NCBI RefSeq assembly: GCF_000276665.1
Contig: NW_004955435.1
Location: forward strand, 1,896,892-1,960,891
DNA from: Chinchilla lanigera
Lineage: Eukaryota > Chordata > Mammalia > Rodentia > Chinchillidae
Reading direction: 5' to 3'
Length of the DNA: 64,000 nt
Every line of letters starts with the position of its first letter. Position 1 is the first letter of the stretch. This document shows, piece after piece, positions 46,886 to 57,795 of the stretch. A program made the translations under genes and the position numbers. The notes under the pieces were generated by a model. It had not been told where the DNA came from and made no database searches. It saw only the letters and a program-made list of their open reading frames with translations.

Positions 46886-48240
46886 GATATTAAGTATTAT
46901 ATAATATTACTTTGCTAAATAAAAGAAATAGGTGTCTTTTCTATCTTTTCTACTTGACCTGGTAAAAAAGAGAAGAGATGATGATGGTGGCCATATTGTA
47001 CCATCAAATTATGACTCTGACCCAGGCTCTTTCTAATCAGGAGGGTTTCCCTCCACAGGAGAGATGATGTGCCCTCTTCTAGCATTTGAAGTTGTTAACC
47101 CACAACTACAGCTACGCAGCTGGTCTTACAATCAGTGTCCCACGAGGCACTTAAGCTGATTTCCAACAGTTTTAAAGCCTGATTCTGGATTACTGAAAGC
47201 ATTATACTTACTTTCCAGAATAGTTTGATTTCCTACTATTTTTATTAAAAATAAAAATATAATTTCAATTTTAAAAAGATATTACTTAAAATGAAGCTTT
47301 TGGTCACAGGTTTCAGAAGTTTAATGGAAGAAGAAAATAAATTTCTTGGATCACACTCTGCAGAGATCTTCCAACAGTGAAGTCATGGCAAGGATGAAGG
47401 GGTCTCAGGGCCTCAGGAGCGAGGCAAGGAAGCAAAAGTCAGTGGGGCTCTCTGGTTCTTATTTGCCTTTGTTGGTGTTCATTTCCTTCTGCTGATAATC
47501 CCCATTCTCCAGATGACAGGAAACATGGGTTACCATGGCCTGCATATTTTATATTCTGCATGAACTACAGCAGGAAGATAATGCTCTTATTTTCTTGGTC
47601 ACCTTTAGAATCCAAGGCAATATGTCTTACTGATCTAATTTGGGATAATTTCCTACCCCTAGAAGAGATCCAGTGTAGCTTGGAATGGAGGGTGGGATCA
47701 TGTGGAAAGATGTCAGTCTAGTAGAAACACATGGATGGGACAGGAAGAGAGAAATTCCTAGGAAAAAGGGCAGAGTTATGAAGAGACAAGACCGAACTGG
47801 TTGGCTACAAAAGAAAACTGAACTAAATTTATTAGTTTGTAGTTAGCATTAAATTATAGAAGTAGCTGTTGATAGAGGTCCTGAAAACATTTGATTTATA
47901 CAGTTAAGGAAATACTTTGGGAAAATTATATGCAAATAAAATCTTGATAATTTAATGAATAGGTAATTGTATAGAAAAATCCTATAAATCTTCCTGCAAG
48001 AGAAGCATTGCTGTGAAGTAAATTACATTCTTAATTTGGATTTTCAGATGAGCCTAAAGTAAGATAAACTAATAATGAGAAGCCAATGGAAATAAGAAGC
48101 AGCTGTCTTAGAAGAAAAGCTGTGACCTTCTGTGGAGTGATCTGAAAGAGTACACGATGAAGAGAGCTTTCAACTGAGAGCGAAAACGCATACGCAAAGT
48201 TCAGTGACTGACTTCTCAAAGGGTTTTTGATATTGTAACT
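46886..48240. other. AT-rich unique noncoding sequence
   Basis: Nothing recognised. Confidence 0.5.
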
Positions 48241-48500
48241 GCCGCTTGGTGGTCCTCTTTAAGGAACGAAGCGAGATAGCATTAGCGTGCATAGCACTGT
48301 GAGTAATACCGTTCACAGACGTGGCCCGAGCCAGGTCCTAGAAGAGTTTGAGGTTGGCAAGAGGGACATTTGACTGGTCTCTGTCCAGCTTCCTTACAAC
48401 GCCGTCATTGTGCTGAGCCAAAGATGGCTCCGCACAAGAGTGCGCCGCGTTGTCAGTGGAATTGGCCGGCGAGTTAGAGAGGTCGCGTCTGCCGCACTGA
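48241..48500. promoter_or_regulatory. CpG-rich unique block with YY1-like site
   Basis: About 18 CpG occur in 260 bp of roughly half G+C sequence, so CpG is close to undepleted. A YY1-like AAGATGGCTCCGC lies at about 48421-48433. The block stands out sharply from AT-rich DNA on both sides. A 66-codon minus-strand frame (48338-48538) crosses it but matches nothing known. Promoter or enhancer candidate only. Confidence 0.38.
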
Positions 48501-49179
48501 ACTAGACCCAAGCTGGGGGGAACAGATTTCTTTCTCATTCCTTCTTATCAAGTGAGAAAAGGAAATTTACATTTGGGACTTTTATACTTGGAAACACGCG
48601 GGAACCAGACGGAAGCCTCTCTCCTTGACTCACATCAGTGAGGGTGAGAAAAAGTGTGCAGCGGATGGGCATACGCAGCTCCCAACCCAATCATTTAGGA
48701 AAAGTACCAACAAGTTCTAGCTGTAATACATTCTAAAATGGTGCTTTTAGATGTATATTTGGTGCTGTTTCTTTTTCTTGTAACAAACTCTTGTGAACAC
48801 AGTGATGAAAATATGAAGGCCAATTTGCAGTGATTTTTTTGCACCTGGATAAAAGTGCCTTTGCACAGAAAGTTCACAAGACAGTCTAACACTGAATAAT
48901 AAAATCTCTAGCTTATGGTGCTAGCACGCTGCCTCAGTAGTTTCAAAGGATAAGCTGGTGTACATAGGGAAAGGAGAGAGAGAAGGATAGGACAGGGCAG
49001 GACAAATGCAAGAAGACTGCAAAATTGCAAAGGAATGAAGTGCACTTATACAGCGTACCTACAGTCATTGATTCAAGAAAAACAGAATATTTTGTTACAA
49101 TTTATGCTAAAGAAAGTCCAGGACATTTCCTGGTCATTCCGGATTGGGTCATTACCACTATGTCACTGAGTGGTAATCT
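48501..49179. other. Unique noncoding sequence
   Basis: Nothing recognised. Confidence 0.5.
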
Positions 49180-49372
49180 TATGTTCTGGTCAGGAACATA
49201 GGTTGTAGAATCTAAACTTAAAGATCTTCCTTCTGACTAGTTATGTGATCTTCAATAATTTAATCCCTTAAAACTCAAGTATTCCGTTTTCAGAATGGGG
49301 ATAATAACAATATCCTTCAGGCAATTGCTGTTCTGATGAAATGAGGAAATCCACGCACTGTTATTATCACAA
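49180..49372 (+). repeat. MIR SINE
   Basis: 'gtagaatctaaacttaaaga', 'ctgactagttatgtgatctt', 'cgttttcagaatggggataa' and 'ttctgatgaaatgaggaaat' match the MIR consensus in order. Confidence 0.75.
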
Positions 49373-49704
49373 TGCCTTTTATAGACAAATACTTAGTAAA
49401 ATTTCTTATCACTTATGCTTCAGTCTTAAAAACAAATCATCAATACCCCTTTCTCACATCTGAGGAGAAGCATTTATCCCGTTACGTAGCATGCCAAGTC
49501 CTAGTCCCATTCCTTCCCTTAGAGAACCATGGGGGTAACCTTGCCATGGCTTTGTTATAGATAAATTTGACCAGAGGACAACAATACTGCTCAGGGTGGA
49601 AGGTGACACATTCCCAGTGTGCTTATGCATCTTGTGTAAAGTTACTTGATCAGTGGGTGGGAGGTTATAATTTCTGCCCACTAACATAAGCATTTTCTAG
49701 TACA
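49373..49704. other. Unique noncoding sequence
   Basis: Nothing recognised. Confidence 0.5.
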
Positions 49705-49826
49705 TAGTTGCTTCTTTTTTTTTTTATTTTATTTTAAGGATAAAAGGAGGGAAACATTAACAGACATACAACATTTTACAACATATCACAAGCACAATAC
49801 AGACAACACAGAGTTAGTTGCTTCTT
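49705..49826 (-). mobile_element. Very short poly(A) retroinsertion with 12-bp target-site duplication
   Basis: The duplication TAGTTGCTTCTT flanks the insert at 49705-49716 and 49815-49826. The insert is about 98 bp and, on the minus strand, ends 'cttaaaataaaataaa' followed by poly(A). This resembles the extreme 3' end of the L1 copies in the window, so it is probably a drastically 5'-truncated L1. A short processed copy of another transcript is possible. Confidence 0.75.
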
Positions 49827-50011
49827 AAAGATTCTTTGGGAGCTTTGACCCTCTTTGCGTATGCAGTCAAAGCCACAAGCTCTTCTTCTCCTTAATGTAA
49901 GTCTGCACATATATAAAACTTTGTGCATTCTTTGGGATACTCTGTCTCCTCATGCACCTACGCTCCTGGTTATAGACCCTAGCTGATCGCATGTTCCTGA
50001 TGGTACCATCT
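49827..50011. other. Unique spacer
   Basis: Nothing recognised. Confidence 0.5.
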
Positions 50012-50100
50012 TTTTTTAATCCTTTTTTATTTTAAAGAGAATAAAAAATAATAATAAAAAATTAAAAACAATACTTTGAAAAAACAACCTTGGTTGATTT
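50012..50100 (-). repeat. L1 3' terminus, reverse orientation
   Basis: 'ttttttattttaaagagaat' on the plus strand is the reverse complement of the L1 3' end seen at 46485-46504 and 57745-57785. The upstream limit of the copy is unclear, and it may continue to about 50330. Confidence 0.55.
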
Positions 50101-50867
50101 TGTCCTCATTTCCCTCCTCTTCCAAGTCCTTGACATAGAGAGTTTCATTGTACCTTCCAGTACTTTCTAGGCTATAGAGAGAGCAGCAGTAGCTGTAGAA
50201 ACAATGACACAGACATTATCTTTTCTAACTCGTTTGCATCTAGGGGCCCTCCCTATGTGTCCTGTGGAAATGTCTCAAGAAATATACCAGTTCCAACCAA
50301 TTCCATCAGAAACGCATATCATATTCCTTTGGAAAAGGAACAACAAACTTTAGAAGAAAACATCAACGTAGAACTACTTTGAGGGTGATATTCTAATTTG
50401 ATGTCAAGAACATGTGAAGTGAGATGAAAGCTCCAGACTGTTCTTACAATAGAGAAAAATGACCCAAACTCACCGTTTTCTTTACCTCCTGCGATTGATG
50501 GCTTATGGTTAAGCTTAAAACCTCTCAACCCTCAAAGTTTTCTGTCAGCTGTGGAATCATTTATTTTTTTCTTTTGGAAAAGTTACAAACTACCTCTCCA
50601 TACACAAAAGAGCAAATAAGGCAGACAGAGGAGAATGGGAGAATAGGGAGCACTGTGGCTTCCACATAACGGTGGTGATTAGGCTGCCGCTGTACGATAG
50701 GAGGGGGAGGCAAAGCATGAGGCGGAGGAGGGAAAGAAGACCGCCAGCTGCTCTTCCTCCCCTGCTCAACCAGCCCTGTTCATCTGTGCGACAAGAGATT
50801 GGGAGGGACAGAGGGAACGTCCCTTCCGTCCTAGCCCAAAGCCCGTGGGAAGAAAAGACAAGCTTCA
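50101..50867. other. Unique or unclassified sequence
   Basis: The first 200 bp may still be L1 3' UTR. The remainder contains a GC-richer patch at 50690-50830 but no recognised gene or repeat. Confidence 0.35.
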
Positions 50868-51180
50868 GCCCCCAAAATAAATACTGGGTGGTTTAAAGAA
50901 CAGGAATTATCTTTGGACCTTCTGGAGACTAGAGGCCAAAAATCAACGTTCCGGCAGGGTTGGTTTTAGCACGAGGCATCTCTCCTCAGCTTGCAGATGG
51001 CTACCTTTTCGCTGTGTCCTCACAGGGTCCTTTCCTGTGTTCTCACACCCCCTATGTCTCTCTTCTTGTAAAGGACACCAGTCATATTGGATTAGGATTT
51101 AGTGTCAAGGTCTCATTTTAACTTCATCAGCTCTTTGAAGGTCTTAGGTTAAAAGGTGATCACATTCTCAGGTGGTTGGT
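50868..51180 (-). repeat. Possible ancient LTR-like repeat
   Basis: 'actgggtggtttaaagaaca', 'ttctggagactagaggccaa', 'ctgtgtcctcacagggtcct' and 'ggacaccagtcatattggat' recall a common mammalian LTR-like repeat read in reverse ('gtggcttaaaacaacag...ttctggaggctagaagtcc...aaggacaccagtcat'). Edges and family are uncertain. Confidence 0.5.
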
Positions 51181-52469
51181 CTTTAAATTAAGCCTTTAGG
51201 ATTTATGAATTGGTTGAGACAAGGATAAAATTCATCCTGTAAGGGTAGAATAGCTCATTAGGTCCCAGCCTCACTGATGAATGTTCTTGAAAAGGTGATC
51301 AGAGTACTTACCTTTTTATAAGATGGTGCAGTGTTTTTATATGATAGGGTAATGCAAAGTGGGGTCACCACTTCCCTTTCAACCAGGAGCCCTCTGAAAG
51401 TGTAAGGTGGACAGTGAACTGGCTCTTGGCCAACCCATGTCCCAACTCCTACACCAGCTGTCTCTGCAGGAGACCGAAGTGTTTGGGGACAAAAGATTTT
51501 CTGTAAGCCTGAGAATGGATTTCCAAGAAGGCTGCCGGCCCTGCTGTAAAGGCTTGCTACCCGGCAGCTCGTTGCTGCATTTGCTCACCATGGTGGAACG
51601 TTTCCAATCCTGTCAGCCTGTCTTTGATTTTACATTTTTTATAGTAACTTTCTAGCCAAACATCAGTGCTGTTCACCATCTCTTAGATGTTCAAAATCAA
51701 AAGTTGCACAGTGGTTATGTTTTTATTTTATTTAAGGATTATTCTATTTTTGGCAATCTCTGACAGCTCTTTTCAGCAATGGTGCTATAATAAACCTATT
51801 GAAACACTGGCTTTTGCAGAGAACAAAACAAGCCACAGAATTACTTTGCTTAACTAAGTAGGGAGATAGGGTTTTTTTCTCTCTTCAACCATCACAAGTC
51901 CGATATGTCTCCGCTACGAGTTTACTTTAAGAATCGAATTTGTGTCTTGCTTTCATCTTATACATTTTGTATGGAGTATTTCACATAAAATAAAGAAGTA
52001 CTTTCCTATCTTTTATTTCAAGCCGGGATATCTTATGGGCCAAAGAGGTGACTTTCAGAAATAGTGCTACGGCATGATAGCCTGTCCAAAGTGGGAGACA
52101 AATCTAAAGTGTGCTGAGCTGAGAAGCAAGACAAGTTTCAAAACCCTCTTACTGCGTTCCTTTTTATGTGTATACTTCATTCCGTGTCCATTCCCCTGCG
52201 ATCTGCCATCAGTTACCCAACGGTAATGAAAATCTCTGTGTTTTATACCGGACAGAGACACAGGAGAAGTAAGTGGAGCCACCAAGGCGGCCTCTTCAGC
52301 CTTTTTCTTATTGCCCAGCCCTGTGCATCCTTCGACTCCTCTCCTCTGCCTTTCTTTTTAGCGTCTGTATATATTTCTTCCTTTTAATCTTTTAAAGTTC
52401 TTTCTCATTTTTTGCGTGGGAATAGTATAGGGTGTTTCAAGGCACTTTGAGATTATACAGAAGAGGAAT
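51181..52469. other. Unique noncoding sequence
   Basis: No gene, RNA or clear repeat is recognised. Confidence 0.5.
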
Positions 52470-52590
52470 TGAAATCCTGGATCCCCACTTACTACATGAA
52501 CTTCAGTTGTTCCTTATCTGGTTCTTTCATCTCTAGATTGGCATGAATGTAAAAATAAATGTGATTATACGTATAAAGCACATATTCTAG
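52470..52590 (+). repeat. MIR SINE fragment
   Basis: 'tccccacttactacatgaac', 'tccttatctggttctttcat' and 'ctctagattggcatgaatgt' parallel the MIR core. It ends directly against the LTR that follows. Confidence 0.5.
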
Positions 52591-52599
52591 TGCTTGACC

Positions 52600-53005
52600 A
52601 TCGTACCAGTTCACCTTTACTGTCAGTTGGACTGCAGTAAGAGACTGCTGGGAAGTGGGTAGGCTGTGAGGGCACCACCTGGTCCACCATGGGTGAGAAC
52701 ACGGGGGCGGGGCGGGGGGCTACCAGGAGGTGGGTCTAGTTGGAGGAAGTAGGTGATGGGGTGTGAGCTTGGGGACCATATCTGGTTCTTGCCTTTTCCT
52801 CTCTGGTTCTTTGCAACCTACTCTGCTTCTGGCCACCATGATATGAGCAGGTTTTTTCTACCATGTCCTTTAGCCATGATGTCTCTGCATTGAAGTCAGC
52901 TGACCATGGACTGAACCTCTGAAACTGTGAATCACAATAGATTTCTCCTCTCCTAAGCTGTGACGATGAGGTATTTTGTCTCAACAATGGGAAAGCTGAC
53001 CAACA
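52600..53005 (+). mobile_element. Solo LTR fragment, ERVL-MaLR-like
   Basis: 'ggaggtgggtctagttggag', 'ggttcttgccttttcctctc', 'ctgcttctggccaccatgat' and 'cagctgaccatggactgaac' run to an end resembling 'ggaaagctgaccaaca'. It is the forward counterpart of the LTR at 40855-41226, with a diverged or truncated 5' part. No internal viral sequence is present. Family name tentative. Confidence 0.65.
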
Positions 53006-53195
53006 TAATACTAATATTACTAATGGCTACATACTACAAATTAAAGCTATTTTATCTTTCTTCTCTCTATTGTTCTCTTTAATTTGAGTTTCTTTTTCTA
53101 TCCTTTTCTCCATACTCTTTTCTTTGGTTCTTTCATTTACTTTCTTTTCTATCCTTTAGTCTCCAGTCTTTTTGGGACATAACCATGCTAGTGAG

Positions 53196-53199
<4 letters not shown>
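53006..53199. other. Pyrimidine-rich low-complexity stretch
   Basis: Rich in CT and TTTCT units at about 53050-53160; otherwise nothing. Confidence 0.6.
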
Positions 53200-53252
<53 letters not shown>

Positions 53253-53262
53253 AAGAGAGATA
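53200..53262. repeat. Compound (TG)n(AG)n microsatellite
   Basis: About 16 TG units are followed at once by about ten AG units with slight interruptions. Such compound tracts are normally length-polymorphic. Confidence 0.9.
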
Positions 53263-54385
53263 ATAGACTTCTTCTTGCGACCTACTCCAGTAAGTTTAAA
53301 ACAAGGGCCCATATTTGGAATCCTGACAGAGTTTTAACTATTTAAAAACCCTGAAGGAAGACTTGCCTTGGTCTGTAGTAACACTTCACTGGTTCTTTAT
53401 TTTTGGCTCCATTAGAACAACTCAGTACAGAGAAACTGTCTGGTTCATGCTGGTCCGAAGCAATGATGAGTTATGAATGTCTTAGATTTAAAAAAAGAGA
53501 AGAGGGTAGGGAAAATGCTTAACTAACGACTTTTTCTGACAGTAACATCTTTCAACATGTCGATGTTACGGGGATTAGGGAGAAAAAAGCTCAGTGAAAT
53601 CTTTGTATTTCTTTGCCTTTATCTATACAATGAAAGAGGCAGCCTAGATAATTTTACCTGTCTGGAAAAACAGTGGTAGAACCATGTCAGGATGACGCTT
53701 CAGTTGAAAGATGCGTTAGTGTTTGAGGGCTTCAGACCTTTCTTTAGGGGAAGACTAAAAGAAATAAGTTTATGGACCCCACAACCGCGTTATTTGGGTG
53801 GGAATATTATTAAGGACTTTTGGACTGCATTATTCAATGGAGATTTCGTATGACGGCCATTTTACCATTTCCCACTGCCAGCTAGAAGCCTTGGAGTTAA
53901 ACTCAAGTGTCAAGTATAGTCACTGAGGAAGTCTTTCTGGGGTTACCGAGGGGGTTCTAAAACCAGCTACTGATTTTCAGTTTCTAGTTCTGCGTGTGCG
54001 GCGCTTGGAGGTTGCCGCTCTGTCCTAACAACAAGGAAAAAGCTAACAAGGCTGAAAGATGCAGTTTTTCTCGGATCCATAAGAAGGTTGAGGACATAGT
54101 GCAAGCCTGGAGCAAAAGAGAGGCACTCGGGAACAATGGCTCCCCAGGGGCGCACAGGACAGGAGGCGCCGCAGGAGCAAGGGAAACGCAGGAGTCGCTG
54201 GAGGCCCGCACGGACATCGAAGAGTTAGAGACTCGGGGGCCACTCAGGCACAGAGGACCCCACATTTGTGTGAATTTTTCCTCTAGGAGCTTTGCGGATC
54301 CTTGGGATAAACATCAGACCCTTGTGCTTGAGGACGAGGAAACCCTGGTGGAGGAAGCATTTTGAATCTCTTCAGAGTACTCGTT
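53263..54385. other. Unique noncoding sequence with a CpG-bearing part
   Basis: The segment 53990-54260 is GC-richer. A plus-strand frame of 123 codons (53994-54365) begins with GTG, contains no internal methionine and matches no known protein, so it is not called. A decayed LTR is possible here but not demonstrable. Confidence 0.4.
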
Positions 54386-54575
54386 TTTTAAGGTACTGGG
54401 TATTATACCCAGGGCCTTCTCACTCGCAGCCCAGCCCCTTTTTACTGTTTATTTTGAGACAGGATCTGTTTAAGTCACTAAGTTGCCAAGGCTGGGCTTG
54501 AATTTGCAGTTCTCCTGCCTCAGCCTCCCAGAGCGCTGGCATGGGGTTACAGGCCAAGCCCCCACACCTGGCTCC
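54386..54575 (-). repeat. Composite ID/B1-type SINE, reverse orientation
   Basis: 'aaggtactgggtattatacc' (tRNA-like part) is joined to 'gagacaggatctgtttaagt', 'caaggctgggcttgaatttg' and 'tgcctcagcctcccagagcg' (7SL/B1-like part). It is the best preserved of the four composite copies. Confidence 0.8.
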
Positions 54576-54899
54576 CGCGGTGTTCCTTCTAAGCCCCGCC
54601 TTATAGGAGAGCCTGACTTGTTAGGGTTATTTTCAGAGCCTGACTGACCTGGGAGAGGGCAAATACGCAACTTCAGCGGGCTCTAACTTTCCACGTTCAG
54701 CTCCATCCGGCTGTAGCCTCTTGTAGAAAGGCAGAGTAACTGAGAAGCACTTGTCAAACGCAGAAATGAGAAGGACAAGGTCATAAAACCAGAGGCCCGT
54801 TCGGAAGTTCAGAGATTGCTTCCTTTCCCCCAGATCTTGGCCCCGCTTTACTAAAACCCTGCTTAATACGGATCCTTTTACTTGGTTCGTCAAATCCAG
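54576..54899. other. Unique noncoding sequence
   Basis: Nothing recognised. Confidence 0.5.
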
Positions 54900-55490
54900 C
54901 TATCAGGAAAAATGATAAGAAATACCAAAGGCACAGAACAGTTTGTAAAGATAAAAAAGCCTGAGAGCCAGATGGAGAAATGGCATCCACTGGAATCATC
55001 AGAATTGGAATTTAAAAATTGTGAAACACTGAAGGCACTGCAGATAAGGTCATCAGCAGGCAAAAAAAAAAAAAAAAATTTACGAACAATGTAAGCAAAG
55101 AAATGGAAAAACCTAAAAACTTACCTCACCACAATGCTAGAGAAGGAAAACATTGCATCATAAGTGAATCAAGCTTTTGGTGGGCTTTTAGTACACTTAA
55201 TAAGGTTAAGTAAAGATTCTCCGAGTTTGTAATGTGTTAATAGAAACCACAAAAACTGAAAAGCAAAGAGAACACAGACTGCAGGGTGGGGAGAAGATGC
55301 GAGGGGGTGGGGCAGTTAGAGAAGGTTTAACAAGCGCGGGGGAAGTGGGAGTACAGCAGAGAAGAAAGGGAGCAGACAGGGAAGAACTTTAAAAATAACA
55401 ATGACTGAGGGTTTCCCTCCAAATGAACGTCAAATTCTTCCCCAAAGATCTAGGTGGCTTAGCAAGTGCAAAGTATGATAATTTTTTAAA
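54900..55490 (+). mobile_element. Ancient L1, segment 1 (ORF1-region remnant)
   Basis: 'aaaaactgaaaagcaaagag', 'aaataacaatgactgagggt' and 'ttccctccaaatgaacgtca' match the order of an old L1M-type ORF1/linker region. All frames are broken. The series resumes after the young insertion, at about 56410, with the expected next motifs ('tctcagaaaccatataaac', 'gagatatttaaagtggtgaa'), which shows that the two pieces belong to one element. Confidence 0.6.
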
Positions 55491-56400
55491 AAATCTATCA
55501 CAACTCTGGAGGGGGGGAATCTATTTTTTGAGGACTCAAAATAATTAGACCTCCCCAAGCACAGGACCCATTCAAAAATAAGAAACCAAAATGAATATAC
55601 CCTTTTCAGAAGAAGTACAAGTGGCCTAGCTTATACACAAAGAAATGTTCATCAACACTGGCTATTAGAAAAATGCAAATTAAAACCACACAGATTCTGT
55701 CTTGCTCCAGAAAATATGGCTAACATCGAGAAATCAGATCATAACAAATGCAGGAGAGGCTTGGGGCTGGAGAGAGGAACACTTCTACTTTGTTGGTGGG
55801 AATGTAAACTAGTGCAAGCACTGTGGAAATCAGGATGGAGATTCCTCAAAAAAGCAAAATTAGAAATCCCACTTGACCCAGCTACTCTCCTTCTAAGTAT
55901 CTTCCCCAAAGAGCTAAAGTCATTACAGTGATACATATATTACTATCTTCATAACAGCACAATTCATAATATCTAAATCTGGAAAGCAGCCTATATGCCC
56001 ATCATTGGATGAATGGATTAAGAAAATGTGAAATTTATGCACACTGGAGTACTACCTTGCCACAAAGGAGGATAAACTTGAATCATTTGTGGGAAAATGG
56101 ATGCAAAGCATAATGTTAAGTGAAATAGGCCAGAAACACAAGTTTAAATATCACATGCTTTTTCTTGTATGAGAATTCCAATTTTCAGGAAAGATCAAAA
56201 TACAGGATATATCATACGAAATAAGGAGATACAACTTTGTCACCTGGGAAGGGTATTCCCTTCCAGGGAGATGAAGGGAGGGAAAGGATGGAGGGGGAAG
56301 GACTGAAAAAATAACTAAGATGTGTCATGTACATGTTCTAACTCCCCGTAGAATGTAATCTCTATGCATTGGAAATATATGCTAATAAAAAATAGAAACT
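55491..56400 (+). mobile_element. Younger L1 3' end inserted into the ancient L1
   Basis: It covers the ORF2 C-terminal part ('gaagaagtacaagtggccta', 'acttctactttgttggtggg', 'ttgacccagctactctcctt', 'cccatcattggatgaatgga'), then the 3' UTR and an A-rich end at about 56390. The ORF2 tail has stops and frameshifts, so it is dead. A loose AAAAAATCTATCAC / AAAAATATCTACTAC pair at the edges may be a decayed target-site duplication. Confidence 0.75.
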
Positions 56401-56655
56401 GAAAAATATCTACTACAGCTAGACTTACAATTTTCATGCTAAAGAAAATCAGTGATAAGAGAAAACTTTGTGAAAAGAAGACAGAGGGGGAAAATCACCT
56501 TGCCTTTAAAGAGCAAAAATAAATATTATACTTGACCTCTTCTCAGAAACCATATAAACAAAAAGAGTAAAGTGAGATATTTAAAGTGGTGAAAAAATTC
56601 ACCAATTTAAGACTTTGCACTCTACAAAATCATCCTTCAAATATGAAGGAGATAG
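56401..56655 (+). mobile_element. Ancient L1, segment 2
   Basis: Continues segment 1: 'acctcttctcagaaaccata', 'gtgagatatttaaagtggtg', 'ttgcactctacaaaatcatc' and 'cttcaaatatgaaggagata' are in the expected old-L1 order. It is interrupted again at about 56656. Confidence 0.65.
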
Positions 56656-57795
56656 GATGGGAGAAAATATTTGCCCAACTGTTCATCTGACAAAGTACTG
56701 ATATCCAGGATATATAAGGAATTTAAAGAACTTAACAAAAATACAGTAATCTAACTTAAAATGGACAAATGCTCTCAGGAGAAGATTACAAGTGGCCAAG
56801 AGGTATATGCCAAGAAAGCTCAACATCACTAATCATCAGGGAAAAACAAATCAAACCACAGGGTGAGGTCACCTCACCCCAGTTAGAATGGCTATTACCG
56901 AAAACAATCAGACACAAAAGCTGGCAAGGATGTGAGGGCAAAGGGACTATCACACAATTTTAGTAGGAATATAAATCACTGCAGTCATTATAAACACCAG
57001 TATTGAGTTTCTTCAGAAAACTTTAAAAATCTATATCATCTATATCTATGTCTACATACCTGCATGCTAATATAAAAACATATCTACATGCTAATGCCAT
57101 ATCTCTTGTGGCACTATTCACAATAGTGAAGAGATAAAATCAACCTAGGTGCCCACTGGTGAATTAGTGGATTGAGAAAATGTGGCCCATAAACGTACTG
57201 GAATCTTTACATACACAGTGGACGATAATTTAGCCATAAAGAAGAGTGAGCTCCTGTAATTTAAAGAAAATACTCGGAACTAGAGATATTGTGTGTTAGA
57301 TGAATTGAGCCAGACACGGAAAGACGAGCACCACATGTTCTCTCTGAAATCAGGGATGAAAAACAACATGACAGTCATGAAGGGGTAAAATTTTCAAGAT
57401 GACATAACAATTGTTATCATACATATGCCTAAAATATCTGGTAATGTGAACAACTAATTTGAAGACAATAATATGCAACATAACAACCATTGTTGAATTC
57501 CTATTGTCCTGTTTGGTGAAACTCTGTATCATTTATAATTTTTTTTGTTTTTATTTTCTATTCTCTTTAATGGTTTGATTAACTTTGCATTCCTACATCT
57601 GGTAATCTGACCAACTTCGATGTAGATAAAAATATGTAATATAGCAACACTGTTAATCCCTATCATTTTGTTCTGAAACCCTATCTCATTCTTACTGCTT
57701 TTGCTTTGTTTTGTTTTTGTCTATGTTGTTGGCATTTTGCTATTGTTCTTTTTTAAAATTCTCTTTAAAATAAAAAAATAAAATAAAAGTAGAAC
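56656..57795 (+). mobile_element. Second younger L1 3' end, same subfamily as the 46-kb copy
   Basis: It starts within ORF2 ('gatatccaggatatataagg', 'acctcaccccagttagaatg', 'aagctggcaaggatgtgagg', 'gccataaagaagagtgagct') and passes into a 3' UTR nearly identical in layout to 46105-46504. That UTR includes the roughly 160-bp internal tandem duplication ('atctggtaatgtgaacaact' at 57436 and 'atctggtaatctgaccaact' at 57597). It ends in an A-rich tail at 57770-57795. The ORF2 part is not open. Confidence 0.8.

Noticed and set aside
53994..54365. 123-codon plus-strand frame with an acidic C-terminus and acceptor-like AG just upstream
   Set aside because: Starts at GTG, contains no internal ATG, and matches nothing known. 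It might be an exon or decayed repeat but cannot be supported.
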